Source: Trichomonas vaginalis G3
Lineage: Eukaryota; Parabasalia; Trichomonadida; Trichomonadidae
Direction: 5' to 3'
DNA length: 64,000 bases
NCBI RefSeq assembly: GCF_026262505.1
Contig: NC_067205.1
Location: 27,606,556 to 27,670,555, forward strand
Positions within the stretch are counted from its first letter, which is position 1; each line of letters opens with the position of its first letter. The notes under the pieces were generated by a model. It ran no database searches. It had not been told where the DNA came from and was given only the letters and a program-made list of their open reading frames with translations. Shown one piece after another: positions 50,037 to 61,634 of the stretch. The translations under genes and the position numbers were made by a program.

Positions 50037-50043
50037 TCACTTT
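50037..50043 (+). promoter_or_regulatory. Trichomonad initiator TCACTTT
   Basis: A strong Inr match with A+1 at 50039, 15 bases before the ATG at 50054. It decides the start of the BAR-like gene, because an earlier in-frame ATG (50015) would lie upstream of the transcription start. Confidence 0.7.
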
Positions 50044-50053
50044 TGTAGAACTA

Positions 50054-50770
50054 ATGAAGCAATTTTTCAAGAAATCCAACGATCGAATTAGAATAGCAGT
50101 TGATGAAACACTTGAAAAAGCAGGAGCAAAGAAAATAGAAGAGGTTCCCGATTATATTGAGAGAAATAACACTTTAATTTTCATTGAACAACATGCAAAG
50201 AACATTCAGAAGTCCTTAACATGCTTTACAGCATCTCTTAAGAATCTAGCTGATTCACAGAAGGAAACAGCAAACTCATACTCAGAAGCATTTGAAAATT
50301 CAGAGGATGATCTCCATGAAATGTCAGAACAGCTCAAAAATGTTGCTGGTGATGTCGAAAACATTACAAAAGAGATAAGCACACAGATTCCACAACAGGT
50401 TATTAAACCTTTGGAAGATTTATTGCAAGAAATCCAAAGAATACACCAACTCTCTGCAGAACGCCGCAAATGCTTTATCCTTAATAAGAACGCCCAAAAT
50501 AAGTTTGTTAAAGCCCAAGAAAAAGGCAAAAATACCGAATCTCGCGGTCAAGAACTTGTATCTAAAAAAGCCGACTACGACAAAGCCCACGAGACATACA
50601 TAAAAGCTGTTGATGATCTAAATTTGCGGAAGAATGACATATTCTCACAAACTTTCAAAGATTCATCAGCTTTGATCGGAAAAGTTGTCACGCAAATCAG
50701 CAAAAACTATCACGATGACTTCCCTTCATCCCCTGTTGATACTTCTGAATGTAATTTCCCACCTTTGTAA
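50054..50770 (+). CDS. BAR-domain-like membrane-curvature protein
   Basis: 238 residues from MKQFFKKSNDRIRIAVDE. This start is chosen because an initiator TCACTTT lies between it and the earlier ATG. The whole protein is a long three-helix coiled coil: LIFIEQHAKNIQKSLTCFTA, then EMSEQLKNVAGDVENITKEI, then SKKADYDKAHETYIKAVDDL. The length and the N-terminal amphipathic FFKK helix fit a BAR domain (amphiphysin/Rvs type), which binds and bends membranes in endocytosis. There is no SH3 domain, as in Rvs161. The stop TAA runs into TAAAA. Confidence 0.75.
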   Translation: MKQFFKKSNDRIRIAVDETLEKAGAKKIEEVPDYIERNNTLIFIEQHAKNIQKSLTCFTASLKNLADSQKETANSYSEAFENSEDDLHEMSEQLKNVAGDVENITKEISTQIPQQVIKPLEDLLQEIQRIHQLSAERRKCFILNKNAQNKFVKAQEKGKNTESRGQELVSKKADYDKAHETYIKAVDDLNLRKNDIFSQTFKDSSALIGKVVTQISKNYHDDFPSSPVDTSECNFPPL

Positions 50771-51263
50771 AATTTGATATGTTATAATTAATAAAAACCT
50801 TAAAATAGTTTATTTGTATGATAAAAAGACTCAAAGAATCAATATTTTTCAATTAAAGAGGTAATTCCTTTGATTTCAAGATGATAAACTAATATTATTG
50901 TAAATATTAAATTATTATGATACAGCAGCTTGAATGTCATTAAAAACTAACAGTTGTATTTTTATGTCTTGTTCATTTGTGTATATATTTTATTTTTGAT
51001 GATACTATACCCTATAATTCCTGGGTTGTCAATTTTTTGGGGGCCTATGGAGAAATTTACTTTATCAATAGCGCACCATAGATTCGAATCCAGAGCCTAT
51101 AATTCTCGAAGTAGATGAAGGTACCATAGAATAACTATGTGGTGTAGTTTTTATTGCTATTTAAGATATCACATAAAATATATTAATCAAATAATAAAAA
51201 TTTCAATAAAATTAAATAATTGTTATTTTTATATAGAGTAGATATTATTTCTATATTTAGATT
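50771..51263. other. Intergenic, left flank of a transposon
   Basis: No gene seen. GATTCGAATCC at about 51074-51084 resembles a tRNA B box but without any cloverleaf. The target copy ATTTAGAT is at 51255-51262. Confidence 0.45.
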
Positions 51264-52316
51264 AAGGGTTTCGTTTTGCTAAAATTGTCACTTTTATAGC
51301 ATATTTGTTTTTGGATGTTTTGCGAAACCAAAAAAAAACTATGATATACAATGTGTGTGTAAAGAAAATACTTTATTTACTAGTTAAAAAATCATTTGGT
51401 ATTGATCAAGTTATTTTTTCTGGATAAGATATTATATGGATAATTGGATAGAAAATACAATTATATAATCTTGTACCTGGTTTAATTAAGCTAATTGTCA
51501 TCAGAAACTTGTAATTTTTATGAATTTCAGATTTTCTTTTCATTACTGCTTTTCTTAATAGGTCAAGTTCTTATTTACGTTATAAAGTATGATATTTACA
51601 AATATCAAGTTATCGTGTTTTTTGAGAAATTATGAGAAACAAACAAAAATGAAAAAGATAGGAATAGCAATGAATAGTGATGTGGGTATAGAAAATGTAA
51701 GAGATATGAATGCAAAGCAATCAGTATTTAGGACATTGACCATAGATTTCGAAAAAAAAATGCTGCATATTGAGCGAAAACTATGATTATATTATAAGGC
51801 TGTCATTTAAAGCATAATGAAACTATTCCCTTTTCATTTTAATCGAATAAGATAGTAAAGATTTTTGAATTAGCTAGAAACTGATGAGATGTTTTCACAA
51901 ATCAGATTTTTAATCTCTATAATGCATAATTCACTCAATATCTCAATTTTGATATTGCGAGATATTTTTGCTATCGGTTTCGCAATTTTGACACAATAGC
52001 AAGAGGGTTCTATAAGCATTATTATCAACGTAGAATCTGAATATCATATCAGAAAATGTCGCAAATCCGACATTTACCCGACCAAATAGCAAAAATAATT
52101 GAATACTTTTCGCAAAAACTTTAAAAATCGATAAAAATATGAAATATAGATATTAAAGAGACTTTTTATATAATATTCATAAAGATTTTCCATAAATATG
52201 ATACCGCAAAATTAAAAAAGTGACGTCTTGAGTGGAGTCAAAGGTCGAAATTGCTAGCTAAATGTTTTTTTAGCGAAATTGCGTATTGTACGTTTTTTTC
52301 GCAAAACGAAACCCTT
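51264..52316. mobile_element. 1.05-kb non-autonomous DNA transposon with 8-9-bp target duplication
   Basis: The ends AAGGGTTTCGTTTTGC match perfectly for 16 bases in inverse orientation, and for about 21 bases with one mismatch. Outside them lies ATTTAGAT on both sides (51255-51262 and 52317-52324), followed by T on the left and C on the right. This gives an 8-bp exact or 9-bp one-mismatch duplication, as for hAT or MULE elements. No transposase is inside; a 65-codon open frame at 51589-51786 has no recognisable feature. Confidence 0.8.
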
Positions 52317-52324
52317 ATTTAGAT

Positions 52325-53013
52325 CGAAAAAATAAATAATTCTGAAGTACTAGTAATATTCATCCATGATGATTTATTTTTCAATATTATACAATAAGAA
52401 ATATATTTATAAGTTTTTTTTTGAAAAATGTTTAAAATTGAGAGATCAAAATTTCGATTTGTGAAAAGAAATCATAAATCAAATATGTCCTAATTTTTGT
52501 TTTTATTAGGGTATACATGTTTTATACTCGAAGTACGGTATGTTGTTGTTTTTTTATTCAATAATTAAAAACTTGCATACAGGTCGTAAGGTGTTGGTAT
52601 ATCGTACACAGAGGTTACGCACATGTCCAGGGCAACTATTTGTTATGAATGAGTGTATTTTAAAAGATTTGAAATATCATAAGATTGATCCAAAATGGCA
52701 TTATAATAAATGTTTTTATCCAATGTTAATTATATTTTAAATAAAGTAACGCAAAATTAATGACTTTTGAAAATTGAGAGAGAGAACAAAAAATAGAGTT
52801 TTGAAAAAACTAAATGTTGAAATAGTTTGAGATATCAATAAAATTAACAGTGAAAAATATTAATCAGAATAAATACAAAAATTGGGTATCTTATTGAAAA
52901 AATATGTGAAAAAGAGTGAAGATCAACCGAAATTTTATATTAATATAAAGGGTTTAAAAGAAATGTGAACGTAAATAAATATAAATTAAAAGATATAATT
53001 AAATTTTTTAATA
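52325..53013. other. Intergenic before the satellite array
   Basis: AT-rich. A 66-codon ORF at 52540-52740 (with GRKVLVYRTQRLRTCPGQ) is locally GC-richer than its surroundings but shows no family or initiator. It is noted only. Confidence 0.4.
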
Positions 53014-54866
53014 AAGTTGAATCAAAGACAACAATTGATAGACAATTGTTGTCTTTGTGTACAACATTCACTTGAATTATAAACAATAACAAGTGTTTGT
53101 TGTTCACTGAGCAACTTTGAGAAGAATCATTTGTGATTCTTGTCAAAGTTGAATCAAAGACAACAATTGATAGACAATTGTTGTCTTTGTGTACAACATT
53201 CACTTGAATTATAAACAATAACAAGTGTTTGTTGTTCACTGAGCAACTTTGAGAAGAATCATTTGTGATTCTTGTCAAAGTTGAATCAAAGACAACAATT
53301 GATAGACAATTGTTGTCTTTGTGTACAACATTCACTTGAATTATAAACAATAACAAGTGTTTGTTGTTCACTGAGCAACTTTTGAGAAGAATCATTTGTG
53401 ATTCTTGTCAAGTTGAATCAAAGACAACAATTGATAGACAATTGTTGTCTTTGTGTACAACATTCACTTGAATTATAAACAATAACAAGTGTTTGTTGTT
53501 CACTGAGCAACTTTGAGAAGAATCATTTGTGATTCTTGTCAAAGTTGAATCAAAGACAACAATTGATAGACAATTGTTGTCTTTGTGTACAACATTCACT
53601 TGAATTATAAACAATAACAAGTGTTTGTTGTTCACTGAGCAACTTTGAGAAGAATCATTTGTGATTCTTGTCAAAGTTGAATCAAAGACAACAATTGATA
53701 GACAATTGTTGTCTTTGTGTACAACATTCACTTGAATTATAAACAATAACAAGTGTTTGTTGTTCACTGAGCAACTTTGAGAAGAATCATTTGTGATTCT
53801 TGTCAAAGTTGAATCAAAGACAACAATTGATAGACAATTGTTGTCTTTGTGTACAACATTCACTTGAATTATAAACAATAACAAGTGTTTGTTGTTCACT
53901 GAGCAACTTTGAGAAGAATCATTTGTGATTCTTGTCAAAGTTGAATCAAAGACAACAATTGATAGACAATGCTTGTCTTTGTGTACAACATTCACTTGAA
54001 TTATAAACAATAACAAGTGTTTGTTGTTCACTGAGCAACTTTGAGAAGAATCATTTGTGATTCTTGTCAAAGTTGAATCAAAGACAACAATTGATAGACA
54101 ATTGTTGTCTTTGTGTACAACATTCACTTGAATTATAAACAATAACAAGTGTTTGTTGTTCACTGAGCAACTTTGAGAAGAATCATTTGTGATTCTTGTC
54201 AAAGTTGAATCAAAGACAACAATTGATAGACAATTGTTGTCTTTGTGTACAACCATATAATATTAACAATAACAAGTGTTTGTTCACTGAGCAACTTTGA
54301 GAAGAATCATTTGTGATTCTTGTCAAAGTTGAATCAAAGACAACAATTGATAGACAATTGTTGTCTTTGTGTACAACATTCACTTGAATTATAAACAATA
54401 ACAAGTGTTTGTTGTTCACTGAGCAACTTTGAGAAGAATCATTTGTGATTCTTGTCAAAGTTGAATCAAAGACAACAATTGATAGACAATTGTTGTCTTT
54501 GTGTACAACATTCACTTGAATTATAAACAATAACAAGTGTTTGTTGTTCACTGAGCAACTTTGAGAAGAATCATTTGTGATTCTTGTCAAAGTTGAATCA
54601 AAGACAACAATTGATAGACAATTGTTGTCTTTGTGTACAACATTCACTTGAATTATAAACAATAACAAGTGTTTGTTGTTCACTGAGCAACTTTGAGAAG
54701 AATCATTTGTGATTCTTGTCAAAGTTGAATCAAAGACAACAATTGATAGACAATTGTTGTCTTTGTGTACAACATTCACTTGAATTATAAACAATAACAA
54801 GTGTTTGTTGTTCACTGAGCAACTTTGAGAAGAATCATTTGTGATTCTTGTCAAAGTTGAATCAAA
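53014..54866 (-). repeat. 132-bp hairpin satellite, array A (14 copies)
   Basis: The unit is 132 bp and repeats at 53019, 53151, 53283 and so on to 54859. Copies are nearly identical, with one 124-bp variant (ending at 54330) and a few single changes. Each unit consists of three adjacent inverted repeats: CAAAGACAACAATTG-ATAGA-CAATTGTTGTCTTTG (15-bp perfect stem), a looser ACAACATTCACTTG stem, and an 18-bp CAACTTTGAGAAGAATCA stem with a 4-base loop. Array B at 57503-59275 is the same satellite in the opposite orientation. Because 132 is a multiple of three, one frame stays open throughout; this is not taken as coding. Confidence 0.95.
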
Positions 54867-55083
54867 TTTTTATTTATTTCATGTATTTCTTTTTTAATAT
54901 TAATATTCTTATTATTATTCTACCGTTTATTAATAAAAATATTTCTTGCAAAACCTTAAAAATAAAATTTTGGATTCTTCCTTCTCATATACTGTACCCT
55001 TAGTTCTTTATTTTTAAAAATCTTATTTGGCGGTTACTCTCAATTTTCTGAGCAATGAATTTATTTTTTTATATCAAATTTTA

Positions 55084-55857
55084 ATGAATATCAAATCTTA
55101 TAAACAAGATGTTGAAAATATTGATATTGGTGATTGTGTCTCCAAGATACCATTTCCTGTTGACAAAATAGATGCATTTGACGAAAATATCCTTGTTTTT
55201 ACCCGGATTGTTATTTATTACGACTTTAAAATTTTAGCATTAGAATCCGATGATACATATCTATGTTATTTTCAATGGCAAAACAAATCAACACATAATA
55301 AACAAAAGAAAATAGGTACATTATTGTATTCTTTAATGAATAACGAAATTTCACTAGTAGACTTTATAATGCAAGATCAACAGTTCTCTCTTAACCGTTA
55401 CATATGGTGGTGTCTAGACCAAAGCGTTCCAGAATTCTTCAATCAGATACTTTTCATTGTTTTTACGCATTTCGATCAAGATTTTATCTTTTATAGCGGT
55501 CTTTTTTCAAATATTATTGATAATTATAATGATTACAATTCTAGCAAGAAAAATTTTTTCGTTCAGATAATTTGCTATTGTATCTTAAATTTCGAATTTT
55601 CACAGAACGATCAACAAATAATGTACCACTTTTTATTGGAGGAAGGACTACTTGAATCATTTAATAATAACAGTCTAAGATTTAAAATTGATTTATTGTT
55701 GGCTCTTGAAAAATGCTATTGCATATTCGGAAAGTATGATTTTATGCATGACAAAATTGAATTAATAGATTTATCATATGAGAGCCAATTATTCGAAGAA
55801 AATTGCCCAAATTTCTTAGAATACTTGATTGAATTAACAGATGAGGATGGTTCATAG
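55084..55857 (+). CDS. Helical-repeat-like protein between the two satellite arrays
   Basis: 257 residues from the first ATG of the frame (55084). The frame is open upstream to 55027 without an ATG, so the N-terminus may be incomplete. The protein is helical and rich in Phe, Ile, Leu and Asn, with FFNQILFIVFTHFDQDFIFY, IICYCILNFEFS and LLEEGLLESFNNNSLRFKI, and ends in an acidic ELTDEDGS. The style is that of trichomonad ARM/HEAT-like families, and the decayed passenger gene in the MULE (38946-40106) looks similar. No catalytic motif. It is flanked on both sides by inverted satellite arrays, the notable point of its context. Confidence 0.65.
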   Translation: MNIKSYKQDVENIDIGDCVSKIPFPVDKIDAFDENILVFTRIVIYYDFKILALESDDTYLCYFQWQNKSTHNKQKKIGTLLYSLMNNEISLVDFIMQDQQFSLNRYIWWCLDQSVPEFFNQILFIVFTHFDQDFIFYSGLFSNIIDNYNDYNSSKKNFFVQIICYCILNFEFSQNDQQIMYHFLLEEGLLESFNNNSLRFKIDLLLALEKCYCIFGKYDFMHDKIELIDLSYESQLFEENCPNFLEYLIELTDEDGS

Positions 55858-57165
55858 AAGTTTATATGAGGATTTACTTTGAATAAATATAATTTTAATG
55901 AATTAAAAATTAATTTTATATATTTGGCTATTGTTATTATTTTTAGAGTATATGAGTTGGGGCAAAGTGAAACAAATTTTTGACATAAAAGAAAGTCTTT
56001 GAAGAGAGTTAAAGAGAAATTTTTAAAAGATTAAAAAAATAGCATATATAAAATTTAAGGATTTGATATGGTAAGGAGATATTATTTGTGACTGTCTCAC
56101 AGAATGAGACGTTTCTCTACAATCTTCTTATTCCACATTAATTTTCTTCTCAAATCAAGTTTTTATAGTATACTAATTTTTATTATGAATATACTATAGA
56201 GGCATTACATACAAACACACCTATTCATCACAAAAATTCACCTAATCTTCCAATCTGTATGTTTTATCAATTGTTATCATTTCATATAATAACAATTTAT
56301 ATGTTTGACTAATCTAATTTCATATTTTCCTATTAAATACTAATTTACACAAAAATGGTTTTATCAAATCTTTATGAAGTTATTAAATTCCAGATTATAT
56401 TGCTTACTTTGCAAGCTAACTATAATATAGTGTGATAGCCTTATTGAACTTTGATCAAATACTCCTTCGTCCGTTAAAAATTAAGATGCGTTTAAAAAAT
56501 CGGAAAAAAATTCTTTTGTTTTATTTTTAATTTTTCAACCGATAAAACTTTTTAGAAAAACTCCAAATTCCAAGAAATGCTTAGATTCAATATGAAGAAC
56601 ATATTCATACAGTCATTTCGTTTCAAATTTCAATTTTCAAATCGAACAAAGCTGCAAATTTGAATACTTTACAAAATTTTGAAACGTCTTTTCCCGAATG
56701 AATATTGAGTTTCAAGCCGGACAAGCTATAGCAAAACTGATCCTTATGACCCACTCTATCATTTTGGTTTTTTTTGCAAAACGTGGGTAAACACCCATCT
56801 CATAACACATTTTTTGCAAAATTTGGTAAAATCCGTGTAAATGCTCAGATACATGTGGCCAATAATATTTGAATACTGACAGGTCCGGATATTAGGTTTA
56901 AATAGCTGATTTAATTCGAAATATAAAAAAAGATGAAATCTCAATGTAATATAGTAAATTAAGAATCAGTATGAATGGTTATATGATTTTGATAAAAGAA
57001 AACTGAATGAAATAGAACAAAATTTGAATCTCAGAATTTAAAAGTAAATAGAGAAGAAAAAGTGGATTTAAAGGAGGTTTTATGATAAGGTATTGTCGGG
57101 TATTAGAAGTGAACGTGTTGAAAAGAGATATTCCGTTAATATGAGACAAAATTAAAACAAGAATT
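55858..57165. other. Intergenic, no gene seen
   Basis: A 1.3-kb AT-rich spacer between the helical-repeat gene and the 122-bp array. No transposon ends were found. Confidence 0.5.
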
Positions 57166-57476
57166 GAAGATTGTGTATGAATGTGTCATTCTGGGAGACT
57201 TGCATAGACAATGTCTCCCACAATGACACATAGCACACAATAACAGTGCACTGTTGCACTTTGTTGACAAAAGATACACAATCAGAAGAAGATTGTGTAT
57301 GAATGTGTCATTCTGGGAGACTTGCATAGACAATGTCTCCCACAATGACACATAGCACACAATAACAGTGCACTGTTGCACTTTGTTGACAAAAGATACA
57401 CAATCAGAAGAAGATTGTGTATGAATGTGTCATTCTGGGAGACTTGCACAGACAATGTCTCCCAAAATGACACATA
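57166..57476. repeat. 122-bp hairpin tandem repeat (about 2.5 copies)
   Basis: GATTGTGTATGAATGTGTCA recurs at 57169, 57291 and 57413. The unit is again made of inverted repeats: ATGTGTCATT..TGGGAGAC with GTCTCCCA..AATGACACAT, the palindrome AACAGTGCACTGTT, and GATTGTGTAT with ATACACAATC at the junction. It borders array B of the 132-bp satellite. Confidence 0.9.
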
Positions 57477-57502
57477 TAGATAAATAAAAGCATAATATGC
57501 TA

Positions 57503-59275
57503 TTTTGTGTGTCAAAGTATTACAAAATGATTCTTCTAAAAGTTGCTCAGTGAACAACAAACACGTGTATATTCATAAATAACACGTGTTTATCGAACAC
57601 ATAGACAACAATTGTCTATCAATTGTTGTCTTTGATTCAACTTTGACAAGAATCACAAATGATTCTTCTCAAAGTTGCTCAGTGAACAACAAACACTTGT
57701 TATTGTTTATAATTCAAGTGAATGTTGTACACAAAGACAACAATTGTCTATCAATTGTTGTCTTTGATTCAACTTTGACAAGAATCACAAATGATTCTTC
57801 TCAAAGTTGCTCAGTGAACAACAAACACTTGTTATTGTTTATAATTCAAGTGAATGTTGTACACAAAGACAACAATTGTCTATCAATTGTTGTCTTTGAT
57901 TCAACTTTGACAAGAATCACAAATGATTCTTCTCAAAGTTGCTCAGTGAACAACAAACACTTGTTATTGTTTATAATTCAAGTGAATGTTGTACACAAAG
58001 ACAACAATTGTCTATCAATTGTTGTCTTTGATTCAACTTTGACAAGAATCACAAATGATTCTTCTCAAAGTTGCTCAGTGAACAACAAACACTTGTTATT
58101 GTTTATAATTCAAGTGAATGTTGTACACAAAGACAACAATTGTCTATCAATTGTTGTCTTTGATTCAACTTTGACAAGAATCACAAATGATTCTTCTCAA
58201 AGTTGCTCAGTGAACAACAAACACTTGTTATTGTTTATAATTCAAGTGAATGTTGTACACAAAGACAACAATTGTCTATCAATTGTTGTCTTTGATTCAA
58301 CTTTGACAAGAATCACAAATGATTCTTCTCAAAGTTGCTCAGTGAACAACAAACACTTGTTATTGTTTATAATTCAAGTGAATGTTGTACACAAAGACAA
58401 CAATTGTCTATCAATTGTTGTCTTTGATTCAACTTTGACAAGAATCACAAATGATTCTTCTCAAAGTTGCTCAGTGAACAACAAACACTTGTTATTGTTT
58501 ATAATTCAAGTGAATGTTGTACACAAAGACAACAATTGTCTATCAATTGTTGTCTTTGATTCAACTTTGACAAGAATCACAAATGATTCTTCTCAAAGTT
58601 GCTCAGTGAACAACAAACACTTGTTATTGTTTATAATTCAAGTGAATGTTGTACACAAAGACAACAATTGTCTATCAATTGTTGTCTTTGATTCAACTTT
58701 GACAAGAATCACAAATGATTCTTCTCAAAGTTGCTCAGTGAACAACAAACACTTGTTATTGTTTATAATTCAAGTGAATGTTGTACACAAAGACAACAAT
58801 TGTCTATCAATTGTTGTCTTTGATTCAACTTTGACAAGAATCACAAATGATTCTTCTCAAAGTTGCTCAGTGAACAACAAACACTTGTTATTGTTTATAA
58901 TTCAAGTGAATGTTGTACACAAAGACAACAATTGTCTATCAATTGTTGTCTTTGATTCAACTTTGACAAGAATCACAAATGATTCTTCTCAAAGTTGCTC
59001 AGTGAACAACAAACACTTGTTATTGTTTATAATTCAAGTGAATGTTGTACACAAAGACAACAATTGTCTATCAATTGTTGTCTTTGATTCAACTTTGACA
59101 AGAATCACAAATGATTCTTCTCAAAGTTGCTCAGTGAACAACAAACACTTGTTATTGTTTATAATTCAAGTGAATGTTGTACACAAAGACAACAATTGTC
59201 TATCAATTGTTGTCTTTGATTCAACTTTGACAAGAATCACAAATGATTCTTCTCAAAGTTGCTCAGTGAACAACA
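57503..59275 (+). repeat. 132-bp hairpin satellite, array B (about 13 copies, inverted to array A)
   Basis: GATTCAACTTTG recurs every 132 bases from 57634 to 59218. The first unit (57503-57633) is clearly diverged, as is common at array edges; the rest are virtually identical. The array ends abruptly at AACAAC before ACCCATTAATTC, in a different phase from the outer end of array A. Confidence 0.95.
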
Positions 59276-60599
59276 CCCATTAATTCTTTTTGATATTACA
59301 CATTAAGCTAACCAACCACACCAGTCATTTTATTTATATAGCTTTTATCCGTAACATTTTTAAAGGATTTCAAATAATTTACTTTTTCAAATATTTACTA
59401 GTTAATATCTCAATCAATTTATCCTCTTATTTATATTTTTAAAAATTTTCATCTCCATCACCATTCAATTTGGAATCTCATTTTTAAAATATCTTAATAT
59501 AATCAGAATTTTATTAGTAGGTTAAAATATTTGCGAATATTAATTATTTGGATCAAAGCTTTCATACGATTACATTAATTTTTTTAATCGAAATTCTATT
59601 TCATTACTACTCAATTTTAAATCATAGCAGCATTAATAGCTCATCTACTTGTATTCCATCATAATGTTATTTTATTCAATTTTTATATATCTGATTTTCA
59701 TATTTTTTCAAATTCTGTCGCAAAATCTTTAAAATTGTTATATTTCCTTACAACACGGTTAATATAGTATTCTCCTTAACTTGTTTAAATGCAATTTTGC
59801 AATATTTGGAAATGATCAAAATATCCTAATGTAAACGTTTGCTCTTAAAATTCAGTGTCATAGTCGATTGTTTCTAACAAATTAATCTTTTTTGCATTGA
59901 TTTTCGAAGTATTGCATTTTCATTACGGCCAAATCTGCTCTCTTTCATTAGATTGATAGCTCACAATAGTTCTTGTAATCAGAGAGGAAATATCTTACGA
60001 AATATACCTCTAAATTTTCACTTTATAGATAAATGTTATATTTTTCCGTTACTCGATTATTGTCCAATAAAACCACAATCATATTAAACTTCGTCCAAAA
60101 TAAACAATAAAGAATAGTTTTTAAGTTTCTTAAACGGTTTATGAAGGTTCATATTTAATCGATTTTTTTATTTTCAATTCATGTATCTATAGTTCGTTAG
60201 TCTATCATCCCTTCATAAATTATCTGCAAAGAATTTTGTAGAATCTCAACTCTGTGAGGAACTACAATAAATTGAAAAGTCATTTTGTGATATCAAAATC
60301 CAATATATTATTCTTTCTAATACATATTAATAATATCTTGAGATGTAGTACACTATATATATACTTTCAAAAATCTTATATGTTTATTAGTTATTGAGAT
60401 AGAAGCGATTTCATTCTTTGAAAATCGACGAAAAGTGCCATATTCATAAAATTATAGGGTAATTCCAACAGCTCAATAACATTGAATTATAACATTACAA
60501 TTAGGTAATAATGAAAATCAGAATGTTTATTGCTTGAATTTAAATATGAGCTCACTGAATAAATGAGTTAGTGTGAGCATTACACATTGTAATTATTAT
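59276..60599. other. Intergenic, no gene seen
   Basis: A 1.3-kb AT-rich spacer. No open frame, RNA gene or transposon end was recognised. Confidence 0.5.
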
Positions 60600-61621
60600 T
60601 TAGGCATTTTCACCTGAACCCGAGTCAGTTTTGGATTTAGGTGAATCTTTGCCTTTCTTGAGTAATAGAATAATGACAACAACAATGATAATGATAACAA
60701 TGATAACAGCAATAACGATCAGTGCAATTTGATATCCTTTCAATCCATTATTATTGCCATAATCTTTTGTATCTTTTTCTACTTGTGATTTTGTTTTGAT
60801 TTTATCTTCACCATATAATACCCATTCTTTATTCTTATCGAAAAGCATTTCCTCTTCTCCTTTTGGAGGATCAGCAATTTTCTCAAATTTGAGGGAAATA
60901 TCACTCTTCATTGTTCCTTTGGCAGAATTTCCCTTTTCGAATTCTTCCCCAACCTCTGTTAATTCTCGATTTGCTCGTACAGATGCAGAAAATACTGTTG
61001 CATTTGATAACGTATGATATTCATAAGTACCTACAATGATAGAAAAGTCTTGGCTAGAGGATGTATTTGTTATTTTCTTAACCGATGTGTCAATGTTATA
61101 ATATCCATAGTGCTCAGCATATGAGGAATACTTTTTGGTTTTATTATTATATTCAATGGAAATTTCTGCATTCCAATTAAGAGATCCAGATGACTTTGTT
61201 GAAAAATATGTTATAGATCTATAATCTGACATAAATTCAATTTCGTTACTAACATATGATTTCTTTTCAACAGTTGAAGGGCTAGCCGAGACTATTTGAA
61301 GTTTACATCCAGGATTAGATAGACATTTAACTTGTGAAACAACTTGTGATGATGAAGTGTTGCAAGAAACAGCAAATGGATTTTTTTTGTTATTGGGCTA
61401 CTGTAATTACCTTCTCTATCTCTTATATTTTTATATCGTGCAGTTACTTCATAATCAGTGTTATTACTTGCAATAAAGGATGCACTTTTAAAACATCTTA
61501 CTTCATCTTTTTTCATTGTGTTAAATCCAGAATCTATGTATGTGCAGTTTGGGAATGGCACCTCCTGTTCTGAATTATCAGAAGAAACAATTCTGTTTAA
61601 TGCGAGTTCTTTAAAGAACAT
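60600..61621 (-). pseudogene. C-terminally anchored surface-type protein, broken once
   Basis: The ATG at 61619-61621 is backed by an initiator TCATTTT 11 bases upstream (61628-61634). The first frame runs for about 79 codons, to a run of eight A on the coding strand near 61384-61391, after which the matching reading continues in another frame to 60600. The second part, with Ser/Thr/Asn- and Cys-containing sequence (VSCNTSSSQ, VKCLSNPGCKL), has a membrane segment near the end (ALIVIAVIIVIIIIVVVIIL) and a short cytosolic tail KKGKDSPKSKTDSGSGENA. The topology suggests an outside-facing ectodomain. No signal peptide is visible. It may be a dead gene, or the A-run may be miscounted. Confidence 0.65.
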
Positions 61622-61627
61622 TAAAAT

Positions 61628-61634
61628 AAAATGA
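61628..61634 (-). promoter_or_regulatory. Trichomonad initiator TCATTTT
   Basis: A+1 at 61632, 11 bases before the ATG at 61621. Confidence 0.6.

Noticed and set aside
51074-51084. GATTCGAATCC, a good tRNA B-box match
   Set aside because: No acceptor pairing, A box or cloverleaf could be built around it on either strand.
52540-52740. 66-codon ORF with a locally GC-richer middle
   Set aside because: No initiator and no family were recognised; too short to call, although it may deserve a database search.
53408-54256. Long minus-strand open frame in array A
   Set aside because: It is the 132-bp satellite read in its stop-free frame; broken elsewhere in the same array and has no promoter or unique sequence.
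57166-59275. CRISPR array
   Set aside because: The repeats are contiguous 122- and 132-bp tandem units without variable spacers, and the genome is eukaryotic.
53014-59275. Classic foldback transposon bounded by the two satellite arrays
   Set aside because: The outer ends of the two arrays are in different phases of the 132-bp unit and no target duplication was found, so it is kept only as one of several ideas.
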